Below, in pieces: positions 12,615-24,183 of a DNA stretch of 64,000 nt. Origin of the DNA: Congeria kusceri (Eukaryota > Mollusca > Bivalvia > Myida > Dreissenidae); NCBI GenBank assembly GCA_027627225.1, contig CM051027.1, positions 89,078,451-89,142,450 on the forward strand. Reading direction: 5' to 3'. Each line of letters begins with the position of its first letter. Within the stretch, counting starts at the first letter, position 1. The notes under the pieces are model-generated. The model searched no databases and was not told the origin of the DNA. It worked only from the letters and a program-made list of their open reading frames with translations. The translations under genes were made by a program, and so were the position numbers.

Positions 12615-12670
12615 ATCTTCATCACAATCATCACCATTATTCTATGAATGGTGATGATTGTGATGAAGAT
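12615..12670. repeat. Perfect 24 bp inverted repeat with 8 bp loop
   Basis: The left arm 12615-12638 begins ATCTTCATCACAATCATC and is exactly complementary to the right arm 12647-12670, around an 8 bp loop at 12639-12646. It lies in a region of GAT/ATC triplet repeats in the first intron of the relic gene, so it probably arose by inverted copying of a triplet repeat. Confidence 0.85.
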
Positions 12671-14274
12671 GCTGATGAGAACTTTATTATTATTACTATT
12701 ATTACTACTATTCGTAAATAATTTAATGGCATAATAGAGATTATATGAAATGAAGTAGTTTCAGTGAGGTTGCAAATTTATGTCGTTGTGTTTGATGATA
12801 ATGGTGATGCTGATGTTGAAGTTAACTTTTTTTAAATTATTATTCGTATATAATTTAATGTTATAAGACATACTATAAAAAATGAAGTAGTTTCAATGAG
12901 ATTGCAAATTCTTGTCGTTGTCGTTGTAGTTGATGATGATGATCATTACAGGAATCACTCAAGCAGCATACATAAATGCAATCCGTGCTGGCGAAGATAT
13001 ACCCTTTGTTTGCATTGCATGCACCGTAAGTATTTTATAACTAAAACAACTGTAAAATGTTATAATACAATAATGTTAAAATAATAATAATTAAATGTAA
13101 TTGTTGTGTGTATAAATATTGATTCAACCAATATACATGAAGTGAACCTAAATAAAAGGCGAACATTAGTTATATATTATACAATTTTATAATATTGCAC
13201 GTATATTAGTTTATGTAGTTGATCATTTAATTATTTATTTAATAAATTAATTAGCAGCAAGAGGACCTGACGCCTCCAATGAAAACAGTATGGCTATCAC
13301 AGCCACGGACTGTTCACACCTGCCGCCACCCTCGCTAGACAGGTCGGATGACGCAGCCTACATGATGGCGACAATAGTTGACGATGAGGTTAGTATATTA
13401 ATAAACAAAAAGTGACGTGTAGTTTATATAAATAGCAAATTATGATTTTACTACATAATATCTGTGCATATTCTGTTGGCTTCATAAATTCATAGCAAAA
13501 ATGGGTAATTACTTAATTGCGACGTCATTACAAAAATAATACTGATATTTATTTTATAGCAAGCAAATCTTATTATTATATATTTTTCAGGTGGAAGAGG
13601 GAACATCAGAGCTGCTGCATTCGTTGGAAACTCGCGGAAATCTGACACTGACACCGGACTTCTTGACAGATGACGAGGTATTGTATTCAATATCAAAAAT
13701 TAAATTGTGTAGTTTCCTCTTCAATTTTATATGTAATAATAATTGGAAAAGCTGTATGTTGATACATTTGAGCGGCAAGTGTAGAAATCGCTAATACCTT
13801 TAAACGCCAAGTGTATTTAATTTATTGAATTTTAGTAACGCAATGTATAATTTGTACACAAGTGTAAATTCTAAAGATCTAAGCATTAAACAGTTCCTGT
13901 TACATGTGTTTAATGTATCGTAGTTCCGCAACATGATGAAATGGACTGGTCAGAGCCGGTCGCGGAATTCGTGTAGCGATTGATGATATAGTGATGGCGG
14001 AATCTACGGCAACTGATGAAGTGATGGCAGAATCCACAGCAGCAGATGATGATGAAGTGATAGTGGAGTTGACATCACGGACAAAGTGATAGAGAATCCA
14101 GAAGAAAAAATCCGTGAGGAGTAAGTTACTATTTAAATTGTATAAATATGTTATAACTCGTATCAAGTACTGAATTATCTACACTACAAAAAAACAACAA
14201 ACAAATCTTGAAATACACATTTATACTTAAAGAGATATATAAGGTCAGGCTCTCAACTAGTAAACATTAATAAA

Positions 14275-14462
14275 ACAGATGATGATGATGATGATGATGA
14301 TGATAATGATGATAATGATGAATAATAATATTATTATTATTATTAAAATTAATAATAATAAAATTAATAATAATAATAATAGAAACAATAATAATAATAA
14401 TACAATTAATAAGAATAATAATCATAATAATAATAGAAATAATAATAATAATAATAAAATAA
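14275..14462 (+). repeat. GAT and AAT triplet microsatellite
   Basis: A (GAT)n run passes into a long (AAT)n run with scattered interruptions. It gives a false Met/Asn-rich open frame and lies between two pieces of the relic zinc-finger gene. Confidence 0.95.
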
Positions 14463-15179
14463 TGGTTTATTTCAGCTCTGTGGGGGATCGAAGACAGAGG
14501 TGTTACTTATACAGTGATGCATGGCGTCAGGAGCGTACCTATGCCGAAATTGAGTATATGCATAGTAAAATTCTTAATTTTAGGGTGTCCTTTTAAGGGA
14601 AAATTCTAAACATATATTGGATAAGATTAATAAAAATGTAATTCAGAATCAGTACAGTAAAGGATATAATGTTTTTAAATCTAATACTGACTGTAATATA
14701 AGCTCATTTTGACCCTAGTTTTAAAAGGTTTTTTCTTCAACGTTATCATATCCTACTGCAATGTATGCTTTCCAATTTATACTCACGTGCGTATATTAGT
14801 ATGCGTAGTTACGCCCCTGGGCGTGTCGCAGAAAATATCAAAGTTATTGGTCACTAGCAACGGCTACACATATGGTGTAAAGTGTAATGGATCATACAGT
14901 AATTAGCTATATAAAACAATTTAAAAAAAAAAGGCATTTCAGCATGGTCTGTCTTCCGACAGTCACTCCGCACAAACAACCATGTCGAAGGTTATTATTC
15001 TGATTAATGTGATACTACATTAATATATACTTTTTTGTATTTACTAATGTACTCACTTAACATTATAATACAATTTGGGCCGTCATGGTCTGGGCTGTCA
15101 ACAACACGGGCCGTCATGGATTTGGGCCGTCCTGACCTGATTACCGTAAGCATGCGTCTTGTGATAGAAATTGGTCAAA

Positions 15180-18100
15180 ATGGAGTCCGACAACAAAGAA
15201 ACAAACGTCGTTTACGCAATTATCAATAATATTCCACCAGAATACCATTCTAAAGATTTAAGGAATTATTTTTCGCAATTTACAGAATCTAAAGGTTTTC
15301 ACTGTTTTCATTTTCGAAATAGACCTGAATCTGTTTCTTCTCTGGACCCGCAAAAACCAGAATTATTGCCATCGTCAGGAAAACGTTCTAAGTGTTGTGT
15401 GGTCAAGATATACAAGCACAAGTTCACAGAGTTCGTGAAAATGTACAACAAGAAGCATTGGATAGGAACAGATGGTGAAATAATGTCACAGATCTGCTAC
15501 ATCTTTAAAATCAGAATGCCTGTAGAGTCAGGTATCGGCAATGTGATAATGTTGAAATTGCCTACCACTGCCCCAAACGTACCCAAAAGTATCATATGGC
15601 AGGACGAAGCGTACCATCCCTGTACAATGTATATAGTCCAAAGACTATACATAAAATAATATAATAATGCATCCTGGTGAATTATAAAATCAAATGTACA
15701 TTTTAAGGTCCATTTTAATGTATCAGAAATAAATACGGGTGAGTGAGTATTTGTCGGACAGTAGTATTATACGGACGTTTTTAAATATTCGCGTTTCGTA
15801 ACCGCTTTTCGTATTTTATCATCATAATACAAATAAACGCTTATATTTTCAAGTATGTTTCATTTTTCTTCGAAAATTATTTTTTGAAACGCATGCAACT
15901 GTCGTCTTGGAAAATTAAATGACGTGCGCATGCGCGATAAAATCCCAATTTGGGGCCCAGACAGGGTTTGTGATAGTTTTGGCTGTCTGCTCATTATAGC
16001 AGACGAACTCTGGCAGAACATTATTTAACCCACTACGTCGTTAAGGACGTGTGTAGTAGCTACATATATACGTAACGTCTAGTAAACTCTTTAAAACGTC
16101 ATGCTTCCATATTTGTTTCAACGCCTTACTTATATTCTCTAGTAATTACTAAATCATTTGATAAAGTGGTATGAATTTGATAGAAATTGCGCATCTGATT
16201 ATTTATTTGTTGTCTAATATAGATTAAATAAAATTATAAAGCATATCTCCATATATTTCACTGTTAAAAAAAAATGCCCGGAAAATACTACTGTCAACGT
16301 GAAAAAGACCGTGTTTAATGTACCCCTTTCAGGGCCTCAATAGTTGCGCATGCGCACGAGTAAAACTTACTTTGTTTACATACGCAAACGGGTGATCAAC
16401 CCAGAATTTAAACTGTCCCAAAATAAATGCATATTTCGTCCAACAAATACTCGCTCACCAGTATTTTAAAAACTGATATTTTTTAGTAAATTAATGTGAC
16501 CATTTCAAAGTTTAGCTGAGTACTTTAAAGTTTATTGCTTTAATGTAATTTTGCAATTAAAGAAAACAATGTAATTCCTTACCTGACATGCATTATATAA
16601 AAAGAGTTTTTAAATATTATGATTAAAAAAGAATTAAAAACTGGATGTCTTGTTCTATTTCATTTTATGCAAATCAACATAAAATAAGTCCCTACAAACA
16701 CCTAATTGACATGTTTCACACATTTTCTTTACCGTACACCAAATAGTTGATGGAGTTTATCACACCTTATCAGTAGTGTGTGAACGAAGTGTTGTCAAAA
16801 CACATTGATAAAGGAGTGGTACACTTCATCCTCAATTGGTATGCTTTGGCAGTGATACGCTTCGGCAATTGTACGCTTCATCCTGCACCCTTATTCTTAT
16901 TGCTAATGCACCTATCAATATTTTCCCCTGGCGAGCATATATCATATGGGACTTTAGACTGAAAGTGATTCCGACAGGCGGGAATTTGACATGCGGAATG
17001 ATTCTGGGTCCCGTGAAATAGACTGGTGGGATTTTAGATCCCGGTAATATTGGGGTTCCCCTGGGTCATTTGATGCACTAAACATCTCCACTGTGAATGC
17101 ACTAAGCATCTCCACTGTGGGGATTTAGACAAAAATACTTGGATCTAGGGCGGGGAATTAGACCCGAAAAAATAAAATTAGTCAAATCCCCCTGGGTCAT
17201 CCTGCTGCCCCCCTCCTGGGGAAAAACATTTTTAGGTGCATAACATACCACATGGGGAGATATTCTGATAAAAGTACAATGTAGTTACTATATTGTGTTA
17301 CATTTGTGATATAATTGAAATAATGTTATCATTCTCAAAGCATAATAGACCGATGATTATGAACATCAGTCAAAATTCCATGGTAACAAATATATATCTG
17401 CTTTACAGGAGATTGTTCTTCATAATTATGTTACTTATTGTATCCAAGAAAAACATATCCCAATAAATTAACATCATATATTATATTGATATTAAAATAT
17501 AAGAATAAAGACTAATAATAAAAAAAACAACATATGCTTGATAATAATTCTTTTTGTACTCCTGTTTTAGAAGAAAGCAAGTTGCTGACAAGAGGAGAAA
17601 GACAACAAGTTCCACCAGATAGAGAAATATTTACAGAACAAGATCTGAAAGTTTTGTCAGAATTGAACCCGCCAGATATCATGCCAAACGGGAATGTTGG
17701 TACTCCAACCATGGTATTTCTGGACTTTATTAAACAGTGTAGGTTACCACCTAAAGTGATCTCAAAGTTAGGCTTGACATTCCCTAAAACTCGAACTAAT
17801 AAACAGTATGGCAGTGTGCCTTTTAACTATGGAAATGATGTTGTAGAAGGGAGTTATGAAACTGAATGTGAAGTATTAACGGCATCTGGACACAAACTAG
17901 TGACGGAAAATATGACTACTTCTTGCAGAGAAACAAACAATGAATTAGTGAATCAAAAGTCAAAGGTTTCTGAAACAGAGTCAGTCAAAACATCAAGTAA
18001 GAAAATGAAGAAATCGTGGAGGGATAATGAAGCCAAACGACGGATGGATTTAAATATTGAAGAAAATATGATTGGAAAACATGAAGAAAGTGAAGAGGTA

Positions 18101-21100
18101 TACTACATTATAATGAAATAAGCACTATTAAGAACTATAAATAAAAGCTGTATTATTACAGACATGTATATGTTCTAAAACATTCAAGTGAAATGCATAC
18201 TAGATAAATAGTTATATACCATTGCTTTAAATGCTTAATGCTATTAAAACTTAATGAACAAAATAACTTTACCCGGTATGTGTTGTTGTTTTTTTTAGGA
18301 TAATGAAGAATTTTTTTTGGTAATCTACAGGATAATGACTCGTGTGAAGAATGGGAGAGACACGAGGCCCTCTATGACGATGTTGCCAACCAGGAAAGGA
18401 ATAAAGAGCGATTGTTTGAGGAGGAAATAGAGCTTAAATGGGAGAAGGGAGGCAGTGGGCTGGTGTTTTACACTGATGCACAATACTGGCAGGCTGAGGA
18501 TGGAGGTAACTGGGAAATTATCAAACACATTACACTTGTTGTGGTTTATATTGACTGAAGTGATCAAACTAAAATCAGATAAGGCATTCTAGGTACAGTA
18601 AATGCAAATGACCATTATGTAACACATATGCGTTCAACTTTGTATGTCTCAGTAACTGAGTTAGCATTACAGATGTTTTTTACTTACATACTTTTTTCAT
18701 TGACGATTTAATTTTGATTTGCCTAATAAATTATAGATAGCTCTTTTAGCCTTATCAAATTGTGAAATTACTTATATTTATTATTAATATGCATATCTTT
18801 GTGGTACATTTTTATCTGCCATTTGTCATCTCTTAATGAAAGAAAATTTTAAATGATGGCTACCTGTTATAATGACCTGTAATAGGGATACACAACAGTT
18901 GAACTTGCAAGTGCATTACAATTTGGTGGTAAACATTTTTCATAAGATTTTGATGAGCAGACGGCAGATGACTGGGATGTGGATATGAGTGCTTACTACG
19001 AGGAAGGAGCAGGAGACAAAGATGCCAGGGACTTTCTCAAACTTCGGCAGGATAAGCGCCGCAGGGACGGAATTGAAGCCACCGATAGATTTACTGATGG
19101 TATTCGTTGATTTTAATGCTTGATTAACAATTGTTCCTCATTATATATTATACGTACTTATGTAGCGATATAGCAATAAAAAAAGATTAAAAGAAAGGAA
19201 AATTTAATAAGAGCCAAATTGTATTTAGTTGTAATGTTTGTACAATAGAGTAGCGATAGGACAGTAATCTGTTTGTGGTACATGTATATTTGTCTGTGCA
19301 AATGTTAAGAATTACATAACACATTTTTACCATTTATTGCGACATACCTTCAGATGTTCATTTATTTAATACCACCTTGTTGCACTATTGTGATGTGTTA
19401 GTAATTACCTAAATAACCTAGTGTTGATTTGATTTGTACCTGCAGGCATTGCTATTAAGAAAAAGAAGAAAGAGAAACATGCAGTAGAAAAACCAGCTAC
19501 AATTGGCAGGTTTGAAGCACATACAAAGGGAGTTGGGCGTCGTATTTTGGAAACTCAGGGCTGGACGGAAGGAGTAGGATTAGGGTCCACAATAAGGGGC
19601 CGCTCAGAGGCCCTGGACAATGAAGGCCAGAACCCCAGAGATAGACGGGGGCTAGGGTAAAAATTATTGAAGTATTTGGGATAGACAGGGGCTTGAATAA
19701 ATTATGGAAGTATAAGAGATACAATATTGTAAGCTTTTTTATTTAATGTAAGTGCATTGGGCAACAGATTAGTTTAGAAACAATAGAGGATGAAGTGAGC
19801 ATGGGTAAATTATATAATCATTAGAAATAGAATGGTGCTTTATGGAAACATTTGAGGTGTTATACACTTAAAGACGTTTGCAACAATTTCGTCCATTTTT
19901 TTTCCAACGACAGATTATCTTAAAAATGTGCACAAACGTGTCAATGTATCCTAAAACTAATACAGTCTTAAATAATTTGGGTCACCATCCTTGTTCCGGA
20001 AATATTTGGGTTTAAATATGCTACCTGTCAAAGCCCTTTTTTCAGTTTGTGTGACTAGCAATGTTCAATTATATAAAGCGTTCATATTCAAACAAGGACG
20101 GAGATTTTAAATGCAACTTTGTTTTAATCTTCCGTTAGGCAATATACAAGAGCAGTTTAATGATAAAATGCGCTTTATCTATAGTAACCAATTAAAAAAT
20201 GACTTTAATTGGACACTGAATGAGGTTAATTATGCATTTAATATGCCTTTGAAAACATCAATTAATAATAAAATATTTGAATATATTTTGTTTCAAACGA
20301 CAGATTTTGTTAAAAAATTCCATATACATGTGTCATTGTATACTGAAACTAAAACAGTGTTAAAAAATAGGGGTCACTGGCTTTTGACCGGAAATATTGG
20401 GTTTTGAATACGGTACCTGTTAGTTTTTTTTTTATCAATGTTTTAAGTATATGTAGGGGAGCTTTTTTTCAAACAAGGTTGTGGTTCTTTCAACTGATAT
20501 GTTTTCACATGTCTTATTTGGCAATATACAAGTGTATTTTGATAATAAAAACGCTTTACATATATTTACTGTTAAAATAATGAATTTGGCTGGACATTTA
20601 AGTGAGTCAAATGGGTGCTAATAATACCTTTTGAAACGTCATTTATTATGCATCAATATATTTTGTTCCAAACGACATATTTTCTTAAATTTTCGCACAT
20701 ACATGCACCAATGTATACTAACATTAAAACATTAATAAAAAATAATGGGTCACCAAACTTGTTTGTTAAATATTGGACTTTAAATAGGGTACCTGTGTAG
20801 CCTTTTTCATGTTTCGTGTTTATGTAAACAACGAATCAATTGCCAAAATAGAATGAAGATATTTAATGGATCTTTTTTTTAACTAATTTGTTTTGCCATA
20901 CATTGTACACGTGTGGTTTTGATAATTATAATGCTTTATGAACTTTTAACTATTGACTGGAACTTAATGACTTAAAAGATTTATATTTATTGATTGAAAT
21001 TGGTATATTGTAACCTATAAACAATAAAGAAAAAATGAAGCAAAAGGAGAAATTAACCCAATTATTTTCTTTTTGTTGCGAACGTCTTTAAGGGGCATGT

Positions 21101-22296
21101 TATGTTGACAAATCAAATGAGAATGGCTTAATCAGTAAAAAAATTGCTATAGATCTTCAGTTATAAATGTAATTGAATGTGAAATACCCAGTTATACTAA
21201 TGTATTTTCATGTTCCTATCAATATTAAAGTTTAAAATTGGATTTATACTAGTAATCCAATTTTAATATTCAATTAAGATATTTTATAGGAATATGAACG
21301 TGCATAGGAATAATCATTAGTAGCCATCAGATATATGTTATATTTTATACGTACATGTACTTTGCTTTTCATCCTAAGTGACCATTGAATACTTTAGATT
21401 CTGTGTCAAGTTCATCATTGACTTACCAAGATTTAAAAAAAAACAAGGCTTGTCACAGGATGTGACGTATGCCCCAGAATTATATGCTTGTCAGTGGCGG
21501 GCAATGTCAGAGTTCAATATATACCCTGGACGAATATCTTGACCCTTAGTGTAACCTTGACCACTAAACTAAAGGCCTGGTTCTTGTTTGTGACATCTAA
21601 TGATGGTGATCATTTCTATTTCATAGTTTTAAGAAAATCCCCTCCATGGAAAAATTATGCTCCAGACAAATATTTGATGTTTGAACATAAATTGTGACCT
21701 TGACCTTTGACAGACTAGCATGGTTTTGTACGCGACTCATCGTCTGGTCATGGGGAATAGTAATCTAAAGTTATACTGAAATCCTTTCAGGCATTTAGAA
21801 GTAATGGAGCAGAAACGAAAATCCTTGACCGTTGACCTTGAATTGTGACCTTGACCTTTGACAGACGAGCATGGTGTTGAATGTGACACATCGTCTGGTC
21901 ATGGGGAATAATATAAAGTTATATTGAAATCCTTCCGGCCATTAAAGTTACGGAGCAGAAATGAAATCCTGACGGACGGTGCGACTATACGCTTCCTTAG
22001 GCATAAAAATAGTAATGTGATTACAATTCATAGGAAATTTAGCTGGATTTCCTTAGATAGTTATTCTTTTTGTTTTCAATATATGTGCATTATTTCACAG
22101 CTACCATGGTGAAAAATTAAATCGTAATCCTGGACGTGCTCAGCGAAAAGTTGTGATCTCGACGATATTTGATAATCCCTCTGAGACAGACCCACACGAG
22201 CCTTTGAAACGAAGACACGAGCCATATCATCTCAAGTACAGGGACGAAGTGAAGTTTAAGAAGTCTGAAGAAGTTCTGAATCAAACTGATCTCTGA
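15180..22296 (+). CDS. GPATCH3: G patch domain-containing protein 3, six exons, complete
   Basis: Coding exons: 15180-15531, 17571-18097, 18331-18505, 18947-19099, 19446-19656 and 22101-22296. All junctions are GT-AG with matching phases (1, 0, 1, 1, 2), giving 537 aa; vertebrate GPATCH3 is about 525 aa. Family landmarks in order: the N-terminal domain with YFSQFTESKGFHCFHFRNRP (about 30-55); ELNPPDIMPNGNVGTP and CRLPPKVISKL in exon 2; a low-complexity Ser/Lys/Glu stretch; EEWERHEALYDDV and ELKWEKGGSGLVFYTDA in exon 3; FDEQTADDWDVDMSAYYEEG in exon 4; and the G-patch (about 428-476, HTKGVGRRILETQGWTEGVG through RRGLGYHGEKL) split by the last intron. G-patch proteins bind RNA or activate DEAH helicases. 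Vertebrate GPATCH3 has been reported to dampen MAVS-dependent antiviral signalling; that role is not shown here. The ATG at 15180 is the first in frame that matches the family start. Intron 5 holds a transposon-like element and intron 1 two inverted-repeat elements. Confidence 0.96.
15731..16466. mobile_element. Inverted-repeat element in GPATCH3 intron 1
   Basis: Terminal inverted repeats of 29 bp match at about 26 positions: 15731-15759 (core GGTGAGTGAGTATTTGT) and 16438-16466 (reverse complement core GGTGAGCGAGTATTTGT). The interior has no open frame of note. A non-autonomous DNA transposon is the simplest reading. No clear target duplication was found. Confidence 0.65.
16906..17241 (+). 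mobile_element. ATGCACCTATC-family inverted-repeat element, copy 1
   Basis: Begins ATGCACCTATCAATATTTTC and ends with a degraded complement (GGGGAAAAACATTTTTAGG, then TGCAT). The interior contains words such as GGGACTTTAGACTGAAAGTG and GATCCCGGTAATATTGG, shared with the copies at 23152-23447 and 55039-55376. It lies in GPATCH3 intron 1. It codes for nothing and looks like a non-autonomous DNA element of about 300-340 bp. Confidence 0.8.
19867..21092. mobile_element. TTAA-flanked inverted-repeat element in GPATCH3 intron 5
   Basis: The ends are TTAAAGACGTTTGCAACAA (from 19868) and the complement of TTAAAGACGTTCGCAACAA (ending 21091), each bordered by TTAA. Inside are about three diverged units of about 400 bp with shared words such as TTTCAAACGACAGATTTTGT, GGAAATATTGGG and GGTACCTGT. 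No transposase frame remains. TTAA borders recall piggyBac-type insertion, but the family is not established. Confidence 0.65.
21430..21965 (+). repeat. Two tandem units of a CCTTGACCTTTGACAGAC repeat
   Basis: Two diverged copies of a unit of about 150 bp. Shared words are GACCTTGACCTTTGACAGAC, CATCGTCTGGTCATGGGGAA and AAAGTTATACTGAAATCCTT. They lie in GPATCH3 intron 5 and are non-coding. Confidence 0.8.
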
Positions 22297-22356
22297 TAAT
22301 TGTGGTTCATGTTACTAACTGATCTTGATTAGTCATGCCTAACTTTGTCTTTGAAA

Positions 22357-22362
22357 AATAAA
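22357..22362 (+). terminator. Poly(A) signal of GPATCH3
   Basis: An AATAAA lies 61 bases after the GPATCH3 stop codon, in an A-rich context. It is the first such hexamer downstream and implies a short 3' UTR. Confidence 0.7.
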
Positions 22363-22633
22363 AAAATTCTTGCAAAGTAATCTAAATACTTTTGTAATAT
22401 CTAAAGCAAATTAGCAGGGTTCACAGTTTGCCCCTTATTGTGTATACAAAGTACTCATGTATGCTCTACTAAGCCTGTATACAGATTCTTATATTTAGTC
22501 ATATTTTTTCATCAGAACTCGAAACTTGATCAAATGGATTGCGTCAGTGAACTCTAGTACAAAACGTTGTTCATGGGGTTAAAAACAGGGTCAACTATTC
22601 TTGCCAGCATTCTTCAGAATAAATTAATAAGTA

Positions 22634-22960
22634 CAGGGATTTCAGTACATTTTCAAAAAACATTAGTCGAATGCCCCATGGCTTGAAATTTTGAGGGGGT
22701 GAAATTGAAATTTTCAGAGGTTTAAATACTGAAAACACAGGAATTTTGTTACTTCATTTTAGTTAAATGTAAGAGCAATTGGTAATTTGAGGAAATAAAG
22801 GTTAAAAACTTTTGTATTATTTTCTAATAATTTTGAAGTTGGCCAATCGAAAACGATGCATCAAAATGATGCAGAGCAGATTATTTGCTGGCGTCAAAAA
22901 CAAGTAAATTGCGATTTGCTTGCATGAATATGCAGGATTTTGCATGAATTGAAATCCCTA
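22634..22960. mobile_element. Short hAT-like inverted-repeat element
   Basis: Ends are CAGGGATTTCAGTACA at 22634 and TGAATTGAAATCCCTA ending at 22960, which are inverted copies of each other, and AAGTA flanks both sides. The right half, read in reverse, matches 32581-32690 (CAGGGATTTCAAC, then ATGCAAGCAAATTGC), so it belongs to a dispersed family. A non-autonomous element of hAT-like appearance. Confidence 0.6.
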
Positions 22961-23151
22961 AAGTATGTCTCTTTCTGCTAGGAACTCCATTTGTCATCAC
23001 ATCATACCATTGGAGCTAATGAACAATATGGGGCAACAATGGCATTGTTGTTGTATTTCGCAGCATATTAAAATACTGACATAAGATGGTAGTGGTACGT
23101 TGTGTTATCTTAGTGACAGACTTCCTGCACTTCCATGTTCACTTTGTTATA

Positions 23152-23447
23152 ATGCACCTATCAATATTTTCCCCCAGGGGGCGGGGGGGGGAGCGGCGGG
23201 CAATCCCAGGGGAATTTGACTCATTTTTGTCTAAATCCCCTCAATGGGATATGCTTAATTGGTGTATCAAATGGCCCAGGGGCCAATATTACCGGGATCT
23301 AAAATCCTAACAGTCTATTTTCCGGGACCCGGAATAATTCGGCCGGTGTCAAATTACCACCAGTCGGGAATTACTTTCAGTCTAAAGTCCAGTCCCGTAC
23401 ATGCTCGCCCCTCCCCCCCCCCCAGGGGAAAATATTGATAGGTGCAT
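23152..23447 (-). mobile_element. ATGCACCTATC-family element, copy 2
   Basis: Both ends are intact: ATGCACCTATCAATATTTTC at 23152 and its complement ending at 23447. A G run follows the left end and a C run precedes the right end. The interior is in the opposite orientation to copy 1. It lies between GPATCH3 and ALKBH4. Confidence 0.88.
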
Positions 23448-24183
23448 AAGTTTGGCATTGCATTCAGCATTCAAGGTATAGACATGGTTTTTTAAATGGT
23501 CAAACAAATTACGAATCAGTTTGCCATGTAAAATAGACAATCGTTTTGACATTTTGGGTAACTGTTACAACTCGGTAGGTAGTCTTGCAATAATTTAATA
23601 GCAAACACATGATAAAACAAGTTTATGATGCTATTGTACATGTTTATTTGATTTTGCCATTTTATTTGCATTAATTTCACTGCTTTTTAATCAGCAGCAA
23701 ATACATGCATGCATGAAACACAGAACATGTGTGCTTATTGAAGTCTAGGGCATGCATGCTAGTATATGGATTCTGATGAAAGCGACAATAAAACTTTAAA
23801 CTAAACAGAAACAAAAATAAAATTGACAAAGGAAACATTTCAATATGAGAGAAATGATTTAAGTACTAGTGTCGACTTTTGCATCATTTATTGGTGTTGT
23901 GAAACCTAAACCAACTGTCAACGTATATAAAATACATGTATTTACGTTGTACAGGCGAAAACTATTTGGTGATTAAAAACTAACTTATTGTGAATTTAAA
24001 AGCAGTTGTTGTTCTTAACTTATTCAATTTAAAATATAAATATATGTTAATTAACTTTATTTGGTTAATTGTATTTATGCCACTATATTGGTTGTAAGAT
24101 CGTACATATACACTTTAACAAAACAATAACATTTAAATTGAGCATTATTTCACAGTTTCCACAAATTTTCTGTAAATTATATG

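Larger units (their letters stand above)
12380..14906 (+). pseudogene. Relic of a multi-exon zinc-finger + FLYWCH gene
   Basis: Exon-like pieces with good splice sites keep protein-like sequence. 12380-12479 gives MDLCVVCTTVVRPNQQAIMC and then CDICNR. 12952-13025 gives GITQAAYINAIRAGEDIPFV plus CIAC. 13263-13388 and 13591-13677 (ending TPDFLTDDE) are in frame with each other; an acidic, repetitive piece follows at about 13923-14122. Around 14829-14906 KLLVTSNGYTYGVKC resembles the start of a FLYWCH zinc finger. The first part resembles a Cys-rich finger I recall from FLYWCH/MULE-type proteins of molluscs (family recall, not searched). Breaks: in-frame TGA at 12455 where Trp is expected and at 12470 where Cys is expected, a phase mismatch between the second and third pieces, stops and frame changes in the acidic piece, and loss of the FLYWCH end. 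Introns are kept, so it is a decayed gene copy rather than a retrocopy. Confidence 0.6.

Noticed and set aside
14279..14596. Met/Asn-rich ORF
   Set aside because: A translated triplet microsatellite.
15532..15659. Extension of GPATCH3 exon 1 to the stop at 15659
   Set aside because: The donor G|GTATCG at 15531/15532 gives a phase-1 junction that joins exactly to the exon 2 acceptor at 17571 and restores the family sequence.
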